A stretch of 53,724 bases of DNA from Chitinophagales bacterium (GTDB lineage: Bacteria > Bacteroidota > Bacteroidia > Chitinophagales > JADJOU01), in assembly GCA_030832185.1 (NCBI GenBank), contig JAURJQ010000030.1:1-53724 (forward strand), read 5' to 3'. The position numbers and the translations under genes were made by a program. The notes beneath the pieces are model-generated. The model was not told the DNA's origin. It saw only the letters and a program-made list of their open reading frames with translations, and did no database searches. This document shows positions 9,490 to 18,674 of the stretch, piece by piece (position 1 is the stretch's first letter; every line of letters begins with the position of its first letter).

Positions 9490-10561
9490 ATCCATATTAT
9501 TCGTATGCCCCTACCCGAGAGGAGTCGCGCCATCGCAGCGTCTGAAATTCGAACAATATTTTCCAATATTTAGAGACGCTGGATACGAACTAAATTTCGA
9601 ATCATTTCAAAGTATTTCATTTTGGAATACCGCCTATTCATCTAAAAATATTCCACTAAAAATACTTTGGACAATCTATGGATACGCCATGCGGTTTTTT
9701 TTAATATTCAGAATTAGAAATTATGATATTGTATATATCCATCTATGGGTGACACCTCTAGGTCCTCCCATTTTCGAATGGTTGTATACTAGGCTGGCTC
9801 GAAAAATTATCTATGATATCGATGATCTGGTGTATACTGAAAATGCGAGTGCTGCCAACTCTTGGATGACTAGATTGAAGGGAAAACAAAAGCCGATATA
9901 TCTTATGAAGCAGGCAGACCATATCATTACTACTACTTCCTACTTGGTTGATATCTGCAGAAAATATAATCAATATGTGACGAGTATACCACCTTCATTA
10001 GATGATAAAATTATTTATCCAATCAAAAAAATTCAAGAAGACAGAATACGAATTGGCTGGCTAGGAAGTCACTCTACGGAGCAGTATTTAGATGTAGTTA
10101 GAGATGCTATACAAAAGATTAACAAAGAATATGATATCCGATTAATATTGATGGGGGCAGAGAATTTTTCTATTGATGGATTGGATATAGAGCGACATGA
10201 GTGGTGTCAAGATAAGGAAAATGAAGTCTTAAATAAAATAGATATTGCTTTATACCCTCTCCGAAAAGAGCTATGGAGTGAAGGGAAATTCGGTGGAAAA
10301 TTAATTCAGTATTTTGCCGCTGGACTACCAAGTGTTGTTTCGAATGCGAATGCCAGTAATCGAGAAGTGATTTTAGACGGGGTCAATGGATTGCTGGTAG
10401 ATAATTTAGTCGAGTCATGGTATTTAGCCATGAAAAAACTCATCGATAACGAACAACTTAGAATGCAAATAGGTCACAATGCTCGACAAGAGTTTCTAAA
10501 TAATTACTCCATAGAGGCGAATAGAATGAAATATATTCATATTTTTGAATCCGTCTTGTAG
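9476..10561 (+). CDS. Glycosyltransferase, GT4-like
   Basis: This 361-residue GT-B protein starts at a GTG inside the end of the preceding glycosyltransferase, so the two are coupled. The N-terminal region is ILFVCPYPRGVAPSQRLKFEQY. An internal YDIDDLVY motif is common in this group. The C-terminal half has GKLIQYFAAGLPSVVSNANASNREVI, the donor-binding area. It is the last plus-strand gene of the glycan cluster, before a 171-bp gap and a minus-strand group. The specific sugar is unknown. Confidence 0.8.
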   Translation: MLKSKSILFVCPYPRGVAPSQRLKFEQYFPIFRDAGYELNFESFQSISFWNTAYSSKNIPLKILWTIYGYAMRFFLIFRIRNYDIVYIHLWVTPLGPPIFEWLYTRLARKIIYDIDDLVYTENASAANSWMTRLKGKQKPIYLMKQADHIITTTSYLVDICRKYNQYVTSIPPSLDDKIIYPIKKIQEDRIRIGWLGSHSTEQYLDVVRDAIQKINKEYDIRLILMGAENFSIDGLDIERHEWCQDKENEVLNKIDIALYPLRKELWSEGKFGGKLIQYFAAGLPSVVSNANASNREVILDGVNGLLVDNLVESWYLAMKKLIDNEQLRMQIGHNARQEFLNNYSIEANRMKYIHIFESVL

Positions 10562-10732
10562 AATTAAAAATTTTATTCAGCATAGAATCTCGGTATAATC
10601 GCTTGAATGCAATTGCAGAGTTTTAAAGCTAAATGAGCAGCAAAGTGACTACTCCGAGCAGCGCATGAACTTCTTAATGAGCGGGGTTAAAGCGAATAGT
10701 ACAGACGAACGAACTATATCCTAGTAGGTAAA
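10562..10732. other. Non-coding gap between convergent groups
   Basis: These 171 bp separate the plus-strand glycan genes from the minus-strand methyltransferase. I see no convincing coding frame, hairpin with T-run, or known RNA. The middle part (about 10600-10710) is richer in GC than other gaps in the window, which may indicate a repeat or a remnant. Confidence 0.4.
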
Positions 10733-11377
10733 TCATCGATAGTTTCGCACGATAATTAGATTTTTAGAAAATTCTATTTTAGCATTTGTCCATTGGATAT
10801 TCATAAAATATTCAATAGTATTTGGAAATGCGTTGTTGTGAAATTTCCCTTTACCCGATACCTGTGTATCTTCGATACAATAATATCCCCCTGCATTTAA
10901 TTTCGAAAATAAGATTTCAAAACTTTGAATCACATCTGAATTCATATGACTTCCGTCATCTATTATGATATCTAGATTTTGGAATTGAGCAAGAAAATTC
11001 TCATCGGATTGACTGCCTTGAAAGGTCTTAATTCGTCTATAATCTATAAGCGACTTATCATATAAGTCGATACCGAATATGTCACTCTTTGGGAAATATT
11101 TCGCCCACATTTTGAGTGAATTTCCTCCATACTTTGTATTTTCTCCTCCACCTATTCCTATTTCGAGAATTCGGAGTTTTTTATGTTTTATATTTTTGAA
11201 ATATTGCTGATATATCTCTGTATAACCGTGCTCGTATTTATCCGTTCCATAGAGTCTAGCTAACTTGGATAAATTATTTTGATAAAAATATGCAGGAATA
11301 GACTTAAGCCAATAGCGAATGATTTCCCGTTGTTTTTCGTTCAAAATCTTAGTGATAAATTGAAAATATAAAGACAT
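10733..11377 (-). CDS. Class I SAM-dependent methyltransferase (sugar O-methyltransferase-like)
   Basis: This 214-residue protein contains LARLYGTDKYEHGYTEIYQQYF, the SAM motif ILEIGIGGGEN, GGNSLKMW, and DIIIDDGSHMNSD. The combination resembles the methyltransferases that act on sugars of macrolides and tetracenomycin (MycE/ElmM type), where the aspartates bind a divalent metal. A role in methylating a glycan sugar would fit the nearby cluster, although the gene lies on the opposite strand. It follows the toxin-antitoxin pair by 6 bp and may be read from the same promoter. Confidence 0.7.
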   Translation of the reverse strand: MSLYFQFITKILNEKQREIIRYWLKSIPAYFYQNNLSKLARLYGTDKYEHGYTEIYQQYFKNIKHKKLRILEIGIGGGENTKYGGNSLKMWAKYFPKSDIFGIDLYDKSLIDYRRIKTFQGSQSDENFLAQFQNLDIIIDDGSHMNSDVIQSFEILFSKLNAGGYYCIEDTQVSGKGKFHNNAFPNTIEYFMNIQWTNAKIEFSKNLIIVRNYR

Positions 11378-11383
11378 AATATT

Positions 11384-11689
11384 TCAACTATTCCTAGTTG
11401 GTAATTTTTCGGGATCTTGAGCGGTATGAAAAATGTCTAGTATCTCAATGATATTTGTTTTTCGTTCAAAAATAATTTTGAAATTATAAACTAAGATAAA
11501 CTTTTTTAACTCAAGTTCAGGTTCATTGCTGCCAAGATTGGGATATACACAAAGTTGTTCTATATTTTCTACAATATTATTTACGACCATTTCAGCCACA
11601 TCGTCAGAACCTACCTGAGAGTAATAATTATATATTTCTTGCAAGCATTGTGACGCAAATGGCGAAATAAAAATTTCTACTTCTTCCAT
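11384..11689 (-). CDS. ParE/RelE-family toxin
   Basis: This 101-residue protein has the features of the ParE/RelE fold. An N-terminal SPFASQCLQEIYNYY helix is followed by the helix with VAEMVVNNIVENIEQLCVYPNLG, and then by strands ending in IIFERKTNIIEILDIFHTAQDP. Members either poison gyrase (ParE) or cut mRNA on the ribosome (RelE). The IFHTAQDP ending is common in the ParE branch. It overlaps its antitoxin gene by 13 bp, as is usual for type II pairs. Confidence 0.8.
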   Translation of the reverse strand: MEEVEIFISPFASQCLQEIYNYYSQVGSDDVAEMVVNNIVENIEQLCVYPNLGSNEPELELKKFILVYNFKIIFERKTNIIEILDIFHTAQDPEKLPTRNS

Positions 11690-11913
11690 GAAGCGATATC
11701 CGTGCGCAGTTGTTCTAATGTGATTCCTTTTCCAGCTGCTATCTGATTTGAAGACAATTCTAGCCTATTTCTCAATCCTTCTTCAGTTGAAGGGTCTAAA
11801 TTAATATCCTTATTCAAATCGTGTATAACCCCAGAAACATATTTCAAGAAATACACATCAGAGATAGAATCTATATAATCCTTTATTTTCTTTTTCTCTA
11901 AAACTATGTCCAT
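11677..11913 (-). CDS. Antitoxin of the ParE-type pair
   Basis: This small 78-residue protein lies directly upstream of the toxin and overlaps it by 13 bp. The C-terminal part (LSSNQIAAGKGITLEQLRTDIASWKK) looks like the short toxin-wrapping tail of Bacteroidota antitoxins, which often contain an 'I..G...T.E.....' pattern. No clear DNA-binding domain can be recognised by eye. A -7 box, TATATTTG, lies on the minus strand at 11935-11942, giving a leader of about 15 bases. Confidence 0.7.
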   Translation of the reverse strand: MDIVLEKKKIKDYIDSISDVYFLKYVSGVIHDLNKDINLDPSTEEGLRNRLELSSNQIAAGKGITLEQLRTDIASWKK

Positions 11914-11934
11914 CGTAGGAAAATTTAACTATCA

Positions 11935-11942
11935 CAAATATA
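11935..11942 (-). promoter_or_regulatory. -7 box of the toxin-antitoxin operon
   Basis: CAAATATA on the plus strand reads TATATTTG on the minus strand, matching TAnnTTTG. It lies 21 bp before the antitoxin ATG. No -33 TTG stands at the usual distance. Confidence 0.5.
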
Positions 11943-11978
11943 CAAAAAAACTAACAACTTTTGACTAGCGACTTCAGA

Positions 11979-13382
11979 CTAAATATGTATCGCCCTCTTA
12001 GCAGTAGCGTCCAATGCCGCTTCTTTGAATGCTTCTGAAAAAGTAGGATGACCGAAACAAGTGATTGCTATATCTTCTGCCGAACCTCTATAGGTCATAG
12101 CAATAGCGCCTTGCATGATCATATCCGCTACACGAGCACCAATCATCTGTACGCCTAGTATCTCATCAGTTTCTTGATGGGCTAGTACTTTGACAAATCC
12201 GTCTAGGTCATTCGCTGCTCTCGCCTTGCCACTGGCTCTAAACGGAAATTTACCAGCCTTATATGGTGTACCATCTTTCTTCAATTCATCTTCAGTCTTA
12301 CCTACACCAGCAGCCTCAGGCCAAGTATAAGCGATACCAGGTATCAAATGATGATTTAAATGAGGTTTTTGTCCAGCTAATATCTCAGCTACATAGACTC
12401 CTTCTTCTTCCGCTTTGTGCGCTAGCATAGGCCCGGCGACTACGTCTCCTATAGCATATACATTTGCGCAGTTGGTCATTAAGTTTTTATCTGTCGGTAT
12501 TCTACCTCTATCATCTGTAGCGAGACCTATTTTATCTAATCCTAATCCTTCTGTATAGGGCTTCCGGCCAACAGCTACCAAACAATAGTCTCCTTCAAAT
12601 ACGACCTCTTTATCTTGGCTATCCAGTGCTTTTACGGTTACGGTTTTTCCTTTCCGCTCTACAAAATTTACTTTCATCGAGGTTTGGATATCCATGCCTT
12701 GTTTTTTTAAGACACGTTGTAATTCTCTACAAACCTCGCTATCCATAGCTCCACCTATTTTGTCTGCATATTCGATAACGGTAACTTTCGAACCTAATCG
12801 AGTATATACTGAGCCGAGCTCTAATCCAATAATACCACCACCTATGACGAGTAGATTTTTTGGAACTTCTTTTAAACTCAAAGCCTCTGTGGAGGTAATG
12901 ACGCGTTCTTTATCTAATTTGATAAATGGAAGACTGGCGGGTTTGGAACCAGTAGCTATAATGGTGTATTTGGCTTCTATTTGACTAACGTTCCCTTCTT
13001 GATCTGTCACATTGATTTTATTGGCCGAGTCAAAACTTCCGACTCCTCTTAGAACCGTAATATTATTCTTTTTCATTAGAAAATCAATACCCTTGACAGT
13101 CATATCGACGACGTTCGTTTTTCGACTGACCATTTTAGTGAAATCTAAAGAAAGTTTCCCTGTCAGAATACCATGCTCTTCAAATTCTTTTCGAGCCTTA
13201 AAGTAATGCTCGCTGCTATCGAGCAAGGCTTTAGATGGGATACAGCCCACATTGAGGCAAGTACCACCAAGGGTGTCATATTTTTCTATCAGAGCGGTTT
13301 TGAATCCTAACTGGGCGCATCGAATAGCCCCTACATAGCCCCCGGGGCCTGAACCTATGACTACAACATCGAAATTGGACAT
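11979..13382 (-). CDS. lpdA: Dihydrolipoyl dehydrogenase
   Basis: This 467-residue flavoprotein has FAD-binding VVVIGSGPGGY at residues 7-17 and the redox-active disulfide motif GGTCLNVGCIPSK (C42 and C47). It also has an NAD-binding LLVIGGGIIGLELG and, near the C-terminus, CFGHPTFSEAFKEAA with the active-site His. It reoxidises dihydrolipoamide in the pyruvate, 2-oxoglutarate and branched-chain dehydrogenase complexes and in glycine cleavage. It stands alone here, without E1 or E2 genes. A minus-strand -7 box (TAGTTTTG, 13414-13421) lies 31 bp before the start. Confidence 0.95.
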   Translation of the reverse strand: MSNFDVVVIGSGPGGYVGAIRCAQLGFKTALIEKYDTLGGTCLNVGCIPSKALLDSSEHYFKARKEFEEHGILTGKLSLDFTKMVSRKTNVVDMTVKGIDFLMKKNNITVLRGVGSFDSANKINVTDQEGNVSQIEAKYTIIATGSKPASLPFIKLDKERVITSTEALSLKEVPKNLLVIGGGIIGLELGSVYTRLGSKVTVIEYADKIGGAMDSEVCRELQRVLKKQGMDIQTSMKVNFVERKGKTVTVKALDSQDKEVVFEGDYCLVAVGRKPYTEGLGLDKIGLATDDRGRIPTDKNLMTNCANVYAIGDVVAGPMLAHKAEEEGVYVAEILAGQKPHLNHHLIPGIAYTWPEAAGVGKTEDELKKDGTPYKAGKFPFRASGKARAANDLDGFVKVLAHQETDEILGVQMIGARVADMIMQGAIAMTYRGSAEDIAITCFGHPTFSEAFKEAALDATAKRAIHI

Positions 13383-13864
13383 AAAATAATTCTAAATTTG
13401 AAAAATTAAGATACAAAACTAAATTTTTATTTTTTAGTGGTGTATAGTTAATTGCAGTTCTAAGTTGATTTGCATGGGTAAGCGTATCCATAGGAGACGC
13501 CTCTAATCATAAAAATGGAATCTAAATTTATTTTTTTTTAATAGCAAACAATTTAAAAAAATAAGACTGTAAAGAATTTATATTGATTGAAATTCAAATT
13601 CCAGATAAAACAAGATTTATTGTTTGATTATGAAACAATTTTATTTTTATTGATTGAAGTTTTCTAGGCGTTTTTGACCTATTTTGTATCTTTCGAGTTT
13701 AGTTTAACTAAATAATATTGGGTAATTTTGTTTAATATTTTCTAAGTAAACTAATTTCCAACTAAAAGTCTACTAATTTAATCTATTCTAAGAGATCAAT
13801 GAGCTGGCTATTGATTAATTATCATTGATATTATTAATCAATATCTCTATATTTGCTCAGGAAT
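13383..13864. other. 482-bp divergent intergenic region
   Basis: This gap lies between lpdA (minus) and pbp1A (plus). It holds the lpdA -7 box at 13414-13421, a small hairpin at 13474-13491 (ATGGGTA and TATCCAT arms with a four-base loop) and a very AT-rich middle. A palindrome-flanked promoter for pbp1A lies at 13810-13855. I see no gene in it. Confidence 0.6.
13810..13855 (+). promoter_or_regulatory. pbp1A promoter inside a perfect 10-bp inverted repeat
   Basis: TTG at 13825-13827 and TATATTTG at 13848-13855 are 20 bp apart, a full Bacteroidota promoter. ATTGATTAAT (13810-13819) and its exact reverse complement ATTAATCAAT (13833-13842) flank the -33 element with a 13-bp spacer. This is the geometry expected of an operator for a dimeric regulator. 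Confidence 0.6.
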
Positions 13865-16288
13865 ATGAATATATTTAGTCAACCAAAAATTCAATGGAAA
13901 TGGATAGCAGGATTTTTTGCCTCTATCTTGCTTTTTTTCACCTTGCTCAATTTTGGTGTATTCGGAGAAATGCCGTCCATTAAGGAGCTTGAAAATCCAA
14001 AGAGCCACATGGCTTCCGAGATCTATGCATCAGATGGCACCATGATAGGGAAGATTTATACCCTCAATAGAGTGCCTTGTAATTTTAAAGAATTGCCTCC
14101 GCATCTAGTCAATGCCCTCATAGCCACCGAAGATTCAAGGTTCTATATTCACTCTGGGATAGACCCTAAAGCCATAGTAGGTGTATTGAAAGGTATGTTT
14201 ACTACTGGAAATCGCGGTGGAGGCAGTACAATCACCCAGCAATTAGCTAAAAATCTTTTTCCAAGAGGTAAAGTCAATGGAATTCAACTTATTTTTAGAA
14301 AGTTTAAAGAATGGATTATCGCTGTCAAGTTAGAGCGAAATTTCACGAAGCATGAGATCATTTCTTCTTATTTCAATACGGTAGAGTTTAGTGATAATGC
14401 CTTTGGCGTAAAGGCTGCGGCTAAAACCTATTTTAATAAGAAAATTCAGGATATCACAGTAGACGAGGCTGCCATTCTTGTTGGAATGCTCAAAGCGACC
14501 TATAAATTTAATCCTCGTGTTCACCCTGAATCATCTAGAGGGCGAAGAGATGTTGTATTGGGGAAAATGTTAGAATACAATTTCATAACTAAAGAGGAGT
14601 ATCAGAAAAATCTGGCTAAGCCGATAAAGCTCGATTTTAATAATGATTTTTATTCAGATGATTTATCTCCCTATTTCGTTAGTTATCTCAAGAAGTACCT
14701 TAAGAATTATTTTAACTCTCATCCTAAAAAAGATGGATCCGTCTACGATATTTATAGTGATGGTTTAAAAATATATACTACCATAGATTTGAAAATGCAA
14801 ACGTATGCCGAAGAAGCCGTGCAAGAGCATTTAAAATATTATCAAAATTTACTTTTTAATCATTGGTCAGGCAGCAGTCCATGGTATAGCAGGCCATCAT
14901 TCTTTCTTCGCCATGTGAAGAAAAGTCAACGATATAAGGATTTAAAGGCCCAAGGAAAGATAGACGATTCCATTTTTGCAGAGCTAAAGAAGCCTGTGAA
15001 AATGAATATCTGGACCTATGATGAACCTAAAAAGGAAGTCAGCATGTCTCCTTGGGATTCTATCAAATACTATAATATGATACTCCAAGCTGGTTTCCTG
15101 GCTATTGAGCCACAAAACGGACATATAAAAGCCTGGGTGGGGGGTGCTAATTTCGACCATTTCAAATATGATCACGTCAATCCCAATACGAAGCGTCAAG
15201 TAGGCTCTATTTTTAAGCCTTTCTTATATGCAGCGGCTGTAGACCAGAAGGGATATTCTCCCTGTCATCGAGTGCCTAATGAGAGAATTGTTTTCAGGCC
15301 AGGCAATCCAAAGTGGAAATTAGCGGCAGCTTGGAGTCCATCCAATTCTGGAGGACGCTATGGAGGTTCCCCTACATTAACTCAGGCATTATCTCAATCG
15401 CTCAATACAGTGTCCGCTAGATTGATGTATGAAGTCGGCCCCTATGAAGTCATTAAATTATGCAGAAATTTAGGTATAGATACCAATACGAAATTAAAAC
15501 CTTATCCTTCTATCTGCCTGGGTACGCCTGAGATATCTGTATTTGAAATGGTAGGAGCCTATACGGCCTATGCCAATGAGGGTATATATAATAAACCAAC
15601 TTTCATTACCCATATAAATGATATGAATGGGAATACGGTTTATGAAACCTATCCTAACTACAAAGAAGCTTTTCGGCCTGAGGTAGCATTTGTGATGCAG
15701 GAAATGATGAAAGGGGCAGTGGATCAGGGTACTGCCAAACGATTAAAAGGCACTTATGGTCTGCGAGGTGAGATTTGTGGTAAAACAGGCACTACCCAGA
15801 GCAATGCGGACGGTTGGTTCATAGGCTTGACTCCAAAACTTATAGCTGGTGTATGGGTGGGATGCGATGATAGATTGGTGAGATTTAGAAGCACAGGATT
15901 AGGACAGGGAGCTTCTATGGCTCTGCCAATATGGGGTAAGTTTTTCGGCAAACTAGCCAAAGACAAGGATTCTGCTTATAATAAATTACAAGACGCTAAA
16001 TTCGCCAAACTGGATACAAGCAAAAGAACGATTATAACGGATTGTAGTAAATATAAAGGCTGGGGTGCAGGCTTGAGCAGCGGAAAAACAGATTTAACTC
16101 AAATAATACAAACAGAAACGCCGACGGATCTAATGGAGAACAAATACGACAATCTAGATGAAGAGGATCCGGAAAATATGAATGCAGAGGAAAAGCCAAA
16201 AGCTCCAATCCCCAGTAAGAAGCTAGAAACTTCTCCTGCTGCTCTAGATGATAAGAAACCTAACAATAAAAAATCAGAAACAAAGTGA
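13865..16288 (+). CDS. pbp1A: Penicillin-binding protein 1A (bifunctional peptidoglycan synthase)
   Basis: This protein of about 807 residues has one N-terminal membrane segment (about residues 14-33). A GT51 transglycosylase domain follows, with EDSRFYIHSGID and GGSTITQQLAKN. The transpeptidase domain has the SxxK nucleophile at Ser448 (GSIFKPF), SQSLN as SxN, and KTGT at 640-643. It polymerises and cross-links peptidoglycan at the periplasmic face. The frame is open from a TTG at 13853, but that codon overlaps the -7 box, so I choose the ATG at 13865, with almost no leader. The C-terminal 70 or so residues are a charged tail. gldC follows with a one-base overlap. Confidence 0.93.
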   Translation: MNIFSQPKIQWKWIAGFFASILLFFTLLNFGVFGEMPSIKELENPKSHMASEIYASDGTMIGKIYTLNRVPCNFKELPPHLVNALIATEDSRFYIHSGIDPKAIVGVLKGMFTTGNRGGGSTITQQLAKNLFPRGKVNGIQLIFRKFKEWIIAVKLERNFTKHEIISSYFNTVEFSDNAFGVKAAAKTYFNKKIQDITVDEAAILVGMLKATYKFNPRVHPESSRGRRDVVLGKMLEYNFITKEEYQKNLAKPIKLDFNNDFYSDDLSPYFVSYLKKYLKNYFNSHPKKDGSVYDIYSDGLKIYTTIDLKMQTYAEEAVQEHLKYYQNLLFNHWSGSSPWYSRPSFFLRHVKKSQRYKDLKAQGKIDDSIFAELKKPVKMNIWTYDEPKKEVSMSPWDSIKYYNMILQAGFLAIEPQNGHIKAWVGGANFDHFKYDHVNPNTKRQVGSIFKPFLYAAAVDQKGYSPCHRVPNERIVFRPGNPKWKLAAAWSPSNSGGRYGGSPTLTQALSQSLNTVSARLMYEVGPYEVIKLCRNLGIDTNTKLKPYPSICLGTPEISVFEMVGAYTAYANEGIYNKPTFITHINDMNGNTVYETYPNYKEAFRPEVAFVMQEMMKGAVDQGTAKRLKGTYGLRGEICGKTGTTQSNADGWFIGLTPKLIAGVWVGCDDRLVRFRSTGLGQGASMALPIWGKFFGKLAKDKDSAYNKLQDAKFAKLDTSKRTIITDCSKYKGWGAGLSSGKTDLTQIIQTETPTDLMENKYDNLDEEDPENMNAEEKPKAPIPSKKLETSPAALDDKKPNNKKSETK

Positions 16289-16626
16289 TGAATTATTCGG
16301 AAATTATTATAAGAGTAGGCCTGAATGAGGATAAAATTCCATCGGATATTAAGTGGAAAGCTACTGATAGCGAGGTGAGTCAACTGTCTGATGCCAAAGC
16401 TTTTGGGTTAAATATTTGGGATCCTATCGCATCTCAATCTTTGAACTTAACACTGTGGACAGAAGATATGCAAACCGACGAAATGCACTCGTTCTTCTTT
16501 CAATCGCTTCTTCAGCAGGCAGATCATTATGTCAAAGCTACAGGAAATCCTTTTGCTAAGGAGGAGATACTTAAATTTGTCAAGGAACTCTCAAAGAAAA
16601 CCTCAGATTGGGAAAATACTAAGTAA
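16288..16626 (+). CDS. gldC: Gliding motility protein GldC
   Basis: This 112-residue protein starts MNYSEIIIRVGLNEDKIPSDIKW and matches the small cytosolic GldC family, known only in Bacteroidota. GldC supports gliding in Flavobacterium johnsoniae but is not strictly essential there, and it interacts with the GldB system. The ATG at 16288 shares a base with the pbp1A stop (TGATG). A GTG one codon earlier is possible but would add only one residue. The coupling suggests co-expression of cell-wall synthesis and this factor. gldB is not in the window. Confidence 0.85.
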   Translation: MNYSEIIIRVGLNEDKIPSDIKWKATDSEVSQLSDAKAFGLNIWDPIASQSLNLTLWTEDMQTDEMHSFFFQSLLQQADHYVKATGNPFAKEEILKFVKELSKKTSDWENTK

Positions 16627-16780
16627 ACTAAATTGCTTGAAAGTGAGTTAATACCTTATATGAATTAGTAATTGGTTATAAAAAATCATCTAAACTACTT
16701 CAAGCACGGCATTATATCCAAAATGAATTGGTATATTTTAAAACATAAATGGTATAAGATTCTAAATCAATCACGTCTTT

Positions 16781-18316
16781 TTGAATAAATTTTTAAGATT
16801 TGTAAAATCCAAAAACATAGGTGAAATTGGCCTGATGTTGACCATAGTATTGTTGGCCATTGTATCTATTATTTATGCTAATCGATTAGCAGACAGTATA
16901 CAAAAACAAGAAGAAGCACAGGTCATACTTTGGGCCAAAGCTATAGGGGAAAAGGCAAAAATATTGAAACTATCCAATGAAATTTTTCTCAAACTAGCCG
17001 AAGAAGAGAGAAAAAAAGTAGAGATCACAGCCAAGGCTACACAGCTGCTGGCAGGCGAAAATCCAGATGAAAAAATTGCGTCTTTATTTCTTGATATTAT
17101 AAGGCTTAATAATCAGATACCTCTTGTTCAGACTGATGAAAACTACGTCATAACTGATTTTAAGAATGTCGTAAAACCATCTTTAAAACAAGGGGTCCTT
17201 TTAAAAAAATCAGATAACCCGGAGTTTTTCAAATATGCTCCAATTGAGATATCATTTCTAGATAAGAGAAATTATATTTTTTATAAAGAGTCCATTATTT
17301 ATCAAAATATTTCAGCGGTCATAGAGCAGTCAAGCGATCAGTTTATTAATGAAATTACGAATAATGCTTCTCTTTTGCCGATTATCTTGCTCGATAATAA
17401 GAAAAATCTTATTCATTCAGGTAATATTCCCGAGGAGATAAATTCTAATGAAAAAAAACTAAAGAGATATATAGATCAGTTGATGAAATCACATGAGCCA
17501 ATTATTCTCGATATTGACCCTAAGAATACCAAGTATCTATATTACCAAAGCTCCAATCTGGCATCTTATGTAAAGTGGTTTCCTGTAGTGCTATATTCTA
17601 TCTTAGCTGCTATTTTGTTTTTAGCTTTCGCAGCTATTCGCAATGTGCGGAAATATGAAAAAAATCAAATATGGGTAGGAATGTCCAAGGAAACAGCGCA
17701 TCAGCTGGGAACACCTATCTCTTCCTTGAGTGCATGGATAGAAGTGCTGGACGAAAATACCGCGCTGCCTGCAGCAAAGAAAAATATGATTCTAGAAATG
17801 AAAAAAGATGTCAATAGGCTGTCTTTAATTGCCGATAGATTTTCTAAAATAGGGTCTAAGCCAAAGCTGGAAAGCATCAACTTGAACCAAATTTTAACCT
17901 CATGTTTTGAATATTTAAGGAAGCGAGGTTATAAGAAAGTGCATTTTGAATTAAAGCCGATACCTGCAGAATTGCATGTTGATATTAACCCTCAACTATT
18001 CGAATGGGTCATAGAGAACCTAGTTAAAAATGCATTTGACGCTATTCATAATGAAGGACATATCACCATAGAGACGCTTGCCGAAAATGGAATCATATCT
18101 ATAGATGTAAGGGATTCAGGAAAGGGAATACTTCCAAAGGATATTGATCAAATATTTGAACCAGGATTTACCACTAAAAAGAGAGGATGGGGTCTTGGTT
18201 TATCGCTATGCAAGAGAATTATCGTAGAATATTTTAATGGTAAAATCTATGTCCTCAGTTCCCGAATGAATGTAGGAACTGTCATTAGGGTGGAGTTGCC
18301 ATTGGGGGTAAAATAG
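16781..18316 (+). CDS. Membrane-bound sensor histidine kinase
   Basis: This 511-residue protein has a membrane segment at about residues 17-35, a sensor region of about 230 residues, a second membrane segment at about 266-286, and a kinase core. The phospho-acceptor is His307 in ETAHQLGTPISSL. The N box LVKNAFDAIHNEG and the glycine boxes DVRDSGKG and GWGLGLSL are present. The sensor loop holds no domain I recognise by eye. No response regulator is adjacent, so it is an orphan kinase. The start is TTG; an in-frame stop lies 18 bp upstream and there is no earlier ATG. Confidence 0.85.
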   Translation: MNKFLRFVKSKNIGEIGLMLTIVLLAIVSIIYANRLADSIQKQEEAQVILWAKAIGEKAKILKLSNEIFLKLAEEERKKVEITAKATQLLAGENPDEKIASLFLDIIRLNNQIPLVQTDENYVITDFKNVVKPSLKQGVLLKKSDNPEFFKYAPIEISFLDKRNYIFYKESIIYQNISAVIEQSSDQFINEITNNASLLPIILLDNKKNLIHSGNIPEEINSNEKKLKRYIDQLMKSHEPIILDIDPKNTKYLYYQSSNLASYVKWFPVVLYSILAAILFLAFAAIRNVRKYEKNQIWVGMSKETAHQLGTPISSLSAWIEVLDENTALPAAKKNMILEMKKDVNRLSLIADRFSKIGSKPKLESINLNQILTSCFEYLRKRGYKKVHFELKPIPAELHVDINPQLFEWVIENLVKNAFDAIHNEGHITIETLAENGIISIDVRDSGKGILPKDIDQIFEPGFTTKKRGWGLGLSLCKRIIVEYFNGKIYVLSSRMNVGTVIRVELPLGVK

Positions 18317-18480
18317 GTTCAAATCTAAGGCTTTACAACCATTTTTGCCCCCAATAAACCTTCTTCATTCAATGCTTAGGAGGCAATAGGAATCTATTCG
18401 GCATCTTACTTAATGTTTGTTCCGAGTCTATATATTGGGTATTTTGCTAATTTAATTCAACAATTTTATTTTCCTTTTCT

Positions 18481-18488
18481 TACTTTTG
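18481..18488 (+). promoter_or_regulatory. -7 box before tRNA-Leu
   Basis: TACTTTTG matches TAnnTTTG and lies 28 bp before the tRNA. No TTG is found at the usual 19-23 bp spacing, so the call rests on the -7 element alone. Confidence 0.4.
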
Positions 18489-18516
18489 CATTCCCTTAAA
18501 AAGGAGAATAGATTTT

Positions 18517-18601
18517 GCGGGTGTGGCGAAATTGGTAGACGTACCAGACTTAGGATCTGGCGCCGCGAGGCATGGGGGTTCGAGTCCCTCCACCCGCACC
18601 A
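18517..18601 (+). tRNA. tRNA-Leu (anticodon UAG)
   Basis: The acceptor stem GCGGGTG pairs with CACCCGC, followed by discriminator A and an encoded CCA. The anticodon loop CTTAGGA between CCAGA and TCTGG gives anticodon TAG, which reads CUA and other CUN leucine codons. A long variable arm (GCGCCGCGAGGC region) is typical of tRNA-Leu. The T loop reads GTTCGAGTC. Confidence 0.95.
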
Positions 18602-18609
18602 TACTGCAT

Positions 18610-18634
18610 AGAGACGTAGCTCAGCTGCGTCTCT
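18610..18634 (+). terminator. Strong hairpin between tRNA-Leu and tig
   Basis: AGAGACGTAGC and GCTGCGTCTCT form an 11-bp stem (one T-G pair) around a three-base loop, nine bases after the tRNA. Only a weak AT stretch follows, without a clean T-run. It may end the tRNA transcript or guide its 3' processing. Confidence 0.45.
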
Positions 18635-18674
18635 ATTAATTTATAGGAGTATCAAAAATTAAAACAAAAACGAT

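Noticed and set aside
13853-13864. TTG start four codons ahead of the pbp1A ATG
   Set aside because: The TTG is part of the -7 box TATATTTG, so it cannot be in the transcript.
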